A stretch of DNA of 64,000 nucleotides from Tigriopus japonicus (lineage: Eukaryota; Arthropoda; Copepoda; Harpacticoida; Harpacticidae): positions 653,356 through 717,355 of the forward strand of contig CM021318.1 of the NCBI GenBank assembly GCA_010645155.1. The letters run 5' to 3'. Each line of letters starts with the position of its first letter. The stretch's first letter is position 1. Below are positions 59,901 to 64,000 of this stretch, in pieces. The translations under genes and the position numbers were made by a program. Under the pieces are notes generated by a model, which searched no databases, was not told where the DNA came from, and was given only the letters and a program-made list of their open reading frames with translations.

Positions 59901-62846
59901 GCAGAAAATTACATTTTATCCAATTTTCGCAATTCCAAAAAATATAACATTTGTTTGCAAAGTATCTTTCCTGTCGATCCTTACATAGAGAATTGACTGA
60001 TATTTATGATTAGAAATATTTTACAATCCCATGGAAAACAGCCTGATCAACAAAAATGTCCCTAACTTTGGTGAAAACGACGGGGTTTGTTGTTTCATAC
60101 TTTGTTAGGAAAGACACCGATGACCAATTAAAACATTTCTTTCTTAGATACAATTATTGAGGCTCATTAATTCACAAATGGAGATTTACTACAAATTTTA
60201 TTCAATAGTACTGTTATCCCCACATTATGTTGTAATTATGAATTTCTAACGTAATTAATGTCATATACAAATTTATTATGCACTTTCAGATGCGTCTAGA
60301 TTACAAATATTGTTTGTTCCCTCTTGAACCTTCCTCTAAATCAGGGGTCGGCAACCGGTGGGCCCAAGCGTGGTCTTTGGGGGCCCAGAAGCCGTGGAGA
60401 AAGTCCAAAATAGTGGACTCGTGAGCCATTAATAGTACGTACTCGTGGGCCCAGATCTCTTTGATCATTCAATTGTGGGCCCATGAACCTTCCAACATCT
60501 GCTTGGTGGGCCCCAGACAAATTTCGCGGGCCTTGACCCAAAAGTTGCCGACCCCAGCTCTAAATCAACATCTTAGAGCTGAAAAAAATCGATTTATTTC
60601 CGACTTGAAATTTTCCTTGGCCATTCAGTGTCAATGTTAGGAAAAAAAACTTTTAGGGACCTAATTTGTCGGCACTCTTACTTTTAAGGCAAAAGCTCAT
60701 AACGTAACCCATAACGTGGAGCTTACGTCTTCTTAATTTTCCTCTTCTTTTTTTGTTTGTTTTGAACGTTCTAGGTTCAAAGTCCAAAAAGTATAATTGA
60801 ATGGGAAAAGGTAGACTAGTATTTTTGCTTAAACTCAAAGTTTCCTCAAAATTTTATAAAAGGCTAGAAAAAGAAATGTTTCCTTTGCTTCTCTTTACCA
60901 TACGTGTTAGAATTTAATTAATAAAAAATAACAGAAAGTGCAACCAACGTTTCATGAACTTACCACAACTCTCGTTTCATAGTAATGTTTTCTTACCTGT
61001 TGAAGTGACTACAGATCCACTCGTTGGAAAGTTGAAACTATAAATGATTGAAACGTTAATGATTCTTGTTCTTAAGCGACTGTGATTTTCATCCTGAATT
61101 TAAAGAGTTCATGATGAACTCCATATTTCAAGTTCTTCCGGCTTAAAAGAGTAGCAGCCTCTTCAAAGTGTCTTTTGGTTTTATTTTCAAAAACATTGAA
61201 CAAAGGAGGTTTTGGCCAAAATTTCGGTTTTGAGCAGGCTTTCTTGAGTGAGAGTATTTAAATTTAAAAGATAAGTCTTTTTGGTGGCCAAAACAATTAG
61301 AAATGAGCAGAGTGATGCGGATGTCTTAATAACTTTTCTTCGCCTTTCTTTGTCTGGAACATGAGAAATGATATCATGAACACTTATTTCTATTTCTATT
61401 TATGTTTTGTGCAATCAAAGCAGTCTTTGCATTTCGTGCAAAAACAGGGTGAGCTAAAAGTTGAACTGATTCTTTGTGCGCGCCCATTTTTCCTAGCCTG
61501 CGAAGTTTTGACCTCTTTCGGCTTAATATTACTCTAAACCTTCCTACTGGGCTCATTTTCAATCTAAAAACCTTGCTTCTTTAGGAATTTCGAACCATGT
61601 GTATTTACCTGGCAAAGGTTCCGGTTGCTCCAGTAAAATATTGCAAACATCCGTCTGGTCCTAAAAGAAACAATCTAGGAAACGTAAAATCTTCCAATTT
61701 CTAAACATAAGGTAATATAAATTGAAGTTTTACCTCCCATTTCATCTCCACAAGCAAATTGAGTCACTAGATTGTAAAATAAAAATTGGGTCAAAATCAA
61801 AGGTGAAAATTTGGTAGAAGGAACTGAAATACCTTTAATGTCAAATTGGCGACTTGTTGCAGTTCCGCTGAAGTCAAAAGTGGCTTGGTGGCAAAGATCA
61901 GATGCATCCACTATCACTGTTAAGGAAACAAATAATTCCACTGCCTGATGAGTACAAGGAAGTTGTGCCATCGAGGGATATTATTTTGTAATTTTTTTAT
62001 TAGCCCCGATAAGTTGTTTAAATTTCATAAAAATGGACAAGAGATTATGTGCTAAAATTAAAAAATCACACTCAAAGTCAAATTGACCTCTTGAAAATGT
62101 ACTATGTTGGCTTCCAAAAAAACACATTTTTCCCCACCTCTTATTTATGCAAGGCATACCTATCTGCACCTATTTTCAAAATTGTTTATTTTAAACCATT
62201 ATTTTGAGGTTTTAAGATGTTTATTTCATTTTAGAATATTTTGTAACGATCTGAAAAATAAAATTGGAAAAAAACTTCGCTGTTTAAATTAGCGCTATTG
62301 CCCTTTTTTTTTAAGTGTCGTTGAGTACAGATCCATCTCAAATATTGCTCTAATATTTTAGAGCATCAACAGCTTTTGCCATGTCATGTTTCAATGTCAA
62401 AGAAAAATGATTTCTAGAATCTTGGAAACATAAATTAGATGGCCTGTCATGGACATTTTCGAGCTCCACCGAAATTTCAATGACACAAGTATCAACGAAA
62501 TTCTACACTTATCAGGTATTCTATTCATTGAAAACTGCTTATTTATTTTTTCTCATTGATATGGTTGGGTAGTCATATCCTCTACTCAAATAAACTCAAA
62601 TAAAACTGAAACAAGCATAGATCTTGCTAATATTGGTCTTTTTAAAAACCGCGCATTTAGAATACTTGATCTTTTTCTTGCAAGTAATTGAAATGAATGA
62701 GGTAGATAGGCCAAATGAGCTTAACTGTAGTTTCTTCAAAGACTTACTGTGTTGACCAGTGTTGAAGCCGCAAATCACAGGTGACCCTTGATTGCCCGGA
62801 GCAGTCAAGCTAAAGGCATCTGTTATACAGTCTCCGATCGATGCCC
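56981..62846 (-). CDS. CUB-like secreted protein, eight exons recovered, 5' end not found
   Basis: Exons in gene order: 62846-62748, 61910-61833, 61766-61734, 61660-61609, 61037-60997, 59412-59216, 57452-57302, 57126-56981. All joins are GT-AG and in frame, giving 264 residues to the stop TAA. Three exons are tiny (33, 52 and 41 bp). Family signatures: CGFNTGQHM, SRQFDIKVTQFACG, PDGCLQYFTGATGTF, SFNFPTSGS, HLSNQCYTMCFRQEEGKCGI, HERICGRIFG, QQTPFRVLF, and GFNLNYALQDC at the end. Regular cysteines suggest a disulphide-bonded extracellular protein with CUB-like halves. The first listed exon begins mid-codon after a good acceptor, so at least one 5' exon with a signal peptide should lie beyond 62846, possibly outside the window. 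Paralogue of 43742-46377 in tail-to-tail orientation. Function unknown. Confidence 0.75.
57828..58065. mobile_element. Old hAT MITE relative in CUB-like gene intron
   Basis: Ends CAAGGGCCGATAACC and (reversed) CAGGGGTCGCTAATG are diverged forms of the termini at 60342-60557, and the subterminal GGGCCTTGACC is shared. The flanking 8 bp do not match, consistent with an older copy. Confidence 0.5.
58385..58600 (-). mobile_element. tRNA-derived SINE-like repeat, copy 2
   Basis: On the minus strand GCGCAGTTTCCTGTGGTAAG and AGATTCGATTTTAG resemble box A and box B regions, followed by TTCTCAAGGAAACTTTTGG, as in the copy at 39766-39955. It lies in an intron of the CUB-like gene. Confidence 0.5.
60334..60565. 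mobile_element. hAT MITE with perfect 8 bp target duplications
   Basis: The 216 bp element (60342-60557) has termini CAGGGGTCGGCAAC and GTTGCCGACCCCAG, perfect 14 bp inverted repeats. It is flanked by CTCTAAAT at 60334-60341 and 60558-60565. GTGGGCCC-type motifs repeat through the body. It is inserted in an intron of the minus-strand CUB-like gene and the perfect duplications suggest a fairly recent insertion. Confidence 0.92.
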
Positions 62847-64000
62847 CTAAAAGTAGATCCAAAACAAAAATTGAACTAAGGACTAATTAGGAAGAGGATT
62901 TGTTAGAATACAAACAATTAGTCGTCATCCATGATTTAAAAAATGAAATACTGAAATTCTGACGTGTTTACGCCGTCCGGTGTCGTTCTAATCAAGTGTG
63001 ACTGATTTTCCTTTTCCTTAAATTGAATCAAAGTAAACAAACATTTCTAATTGCTTTTTAGCAAACTTTCTCAAGAAACTACAAGTAAATGAAGACCGTT
63101 TTACGTTTGTCACTTTCTCAAAAAAATGTTTTGCGTTTTTTTTTAAACTCTTTTTCAGCACAAGTTTTTTGAAAGTGGGCAAGAGATTGCGATGCAAGAC
63201 CAAAAATACTTTAATTTCATGTGGCTCCACCCAATCTTCAATGGTTTTTGGCAAGCACAACCAAGACTAAAAAAGATATTGCAAGCAAAGCTCTCCCAAC
63301 ATAGTGATTGTCATATGTAATTTTTGCTGTTCAGTCGCAATGATAGATTTATTAAAATAAATAGAATCAGAGTGGATTATCGCCAAACATTGCATTACAA
63401 ACGGACGTAGATTTGTATCTTGACCCGGAAATAATTTAGATAGGTTTTAAGAACCACATCATTTACATGATAAGAGACAAATATTTCTACATCATGAGTA
63501 TTTTTTAAGTTTTCAATTTCGAAAACCACTGCTCTGTCATCATCAGCCTTTGTTACTTATTTTGGATTGATGCAAGCCTTTAGTACTAAGAGACAACTCT
63601 CACACACAAGAAGGAACAGTTTTTTGAGATTTGTTGACAAGTCTCGAACGAGGGCAGCTGACGAGTGGATTTTTGTAAACATGACATGTAGCAATAATAT
63701 GTTTGGGTGATGATGTATATATTTCAACAATTTAATGAAATATCAAAAACTGGACGTCAAGCTAGGGGCCAATTGACGATCTTTGCTTAGCAAAATGTGA
63801 TTAAAGAAAATATCTTTTTTTTTTGTTTTCTCGTCATTTCTTAACGAACGTTTTCGACCAAAAATTTTTTCGTGGTAGTACCATGCCTCCACCTTCGGCG
63901 AACAAGGCCTTCGCTTGCTTGATTCACAGGCGATGTTATTGTTGCAGAGCTCATTCGAACCTTCAATACTACTTCCCAATCAATGCAAGTGACTGATTAA
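62847..64000. other. Right edge, no gene assigned
   Basis: Should hold the 5' exon(s) or promoter of the minus-strand CUB-like gene, but no signal-peptide exon was recognised. A minus-strand frame at 63743-63979 has several cysteines in its first part (about 63870-63979) and then becomes low-complexity lysine-rich; it could include an exon ending near 63890 but the evidence is thin. Confidence 0.3.

Noticed and set aside
63743..63979. Cysteine-containing minus-strand frame at the right edge as first exon of the CUB-like gene
   Set aside because: No signal peptide, no clear donor in the right phase, and the second half is low complexity; cannot be tied to the gene.
1..64000. CRISPR arrays, operons, tRNA or rRNA genes
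   Set aside because: Sequence is clearly eukaryotic with spliced genes; no regular spacer array, rRNA or complete tRNA gene was recognised on either strand.

Overview
The window is nuclear DNA of a small invertebrate, most likely an arthropod and plausibly a crustacean such as a copepod. This is inference. It rests on GT-AG spliced genes with many 60-85 bp introns, TCAGT-type initiators, a single-domain peritrophin (CBM14) cuticle-type gene, C-type lectin and CUB-like secreted genes, and an arthropod-style load of Tc1/mariner, hAT and LINE elements. No organism-specific marker was seen.

1-3.2 kb: trinucleotide microsatellites, then a two-exon gene for a small secreted protein of unknown function (2157-2802, +). 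3.2-26.6 kb: a complete cholinergic cassette. The high-affinity choline transporter (CHT/SLC5A7; 10 coding exons, 3218-11871, -) lies head-to-head with the cholinergic gene locus. In that locus an intronless vesicular acetylcholine transporter (VAChT, 14646-16289, +) precedes the nine coding exons of choline acetyltransferase (ChAT, 19809-26416, +). Together the three proteins take up choline, make acetylcholine and load it into vesicles. The 2.77 kb between the CHT and VAChT start codons probably holds their promoters. 30.98-31.67 kb: an intronless atonal-family bHLH gene (-).

34.1-41.2 kb: a secreted PAN/apple plus C-type-lectin gene (-), a 716 bp hAT element with perfect 8 bp target duplications, a tRNA-SINE-like repeat, and a small chitin-binding protein gene (-) with TATA box and initiator. 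41.8-63 kb: two paralogous CUB-like secreted genes in tail-to-tail orientation (43742-46377, +, 5' end missing; 56981-62846, -, 5' end not found). Between them lies about 10 kb of nested transposable elements: decayed LINE reverse-transcriptase fragments, a 1.6 kb element with terminal inverted repeats over 200 bp, an apparently intact Tc1-like transposon inserted into a LINE, and a degenerate LTR-retrotransposon gag. The introns of the minus-strand CUB-like gene carry a perfect 216 bp hAT MITE, an older hAT relative and a second SINE copy.

All gene calls come from reading translations and splice signals by eye; no database search or expression data were available. Exon boundaries were checked for reading-frame continuity. 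5' UTR exons, notably the shared VAChT/ChAT leader, could not be located.
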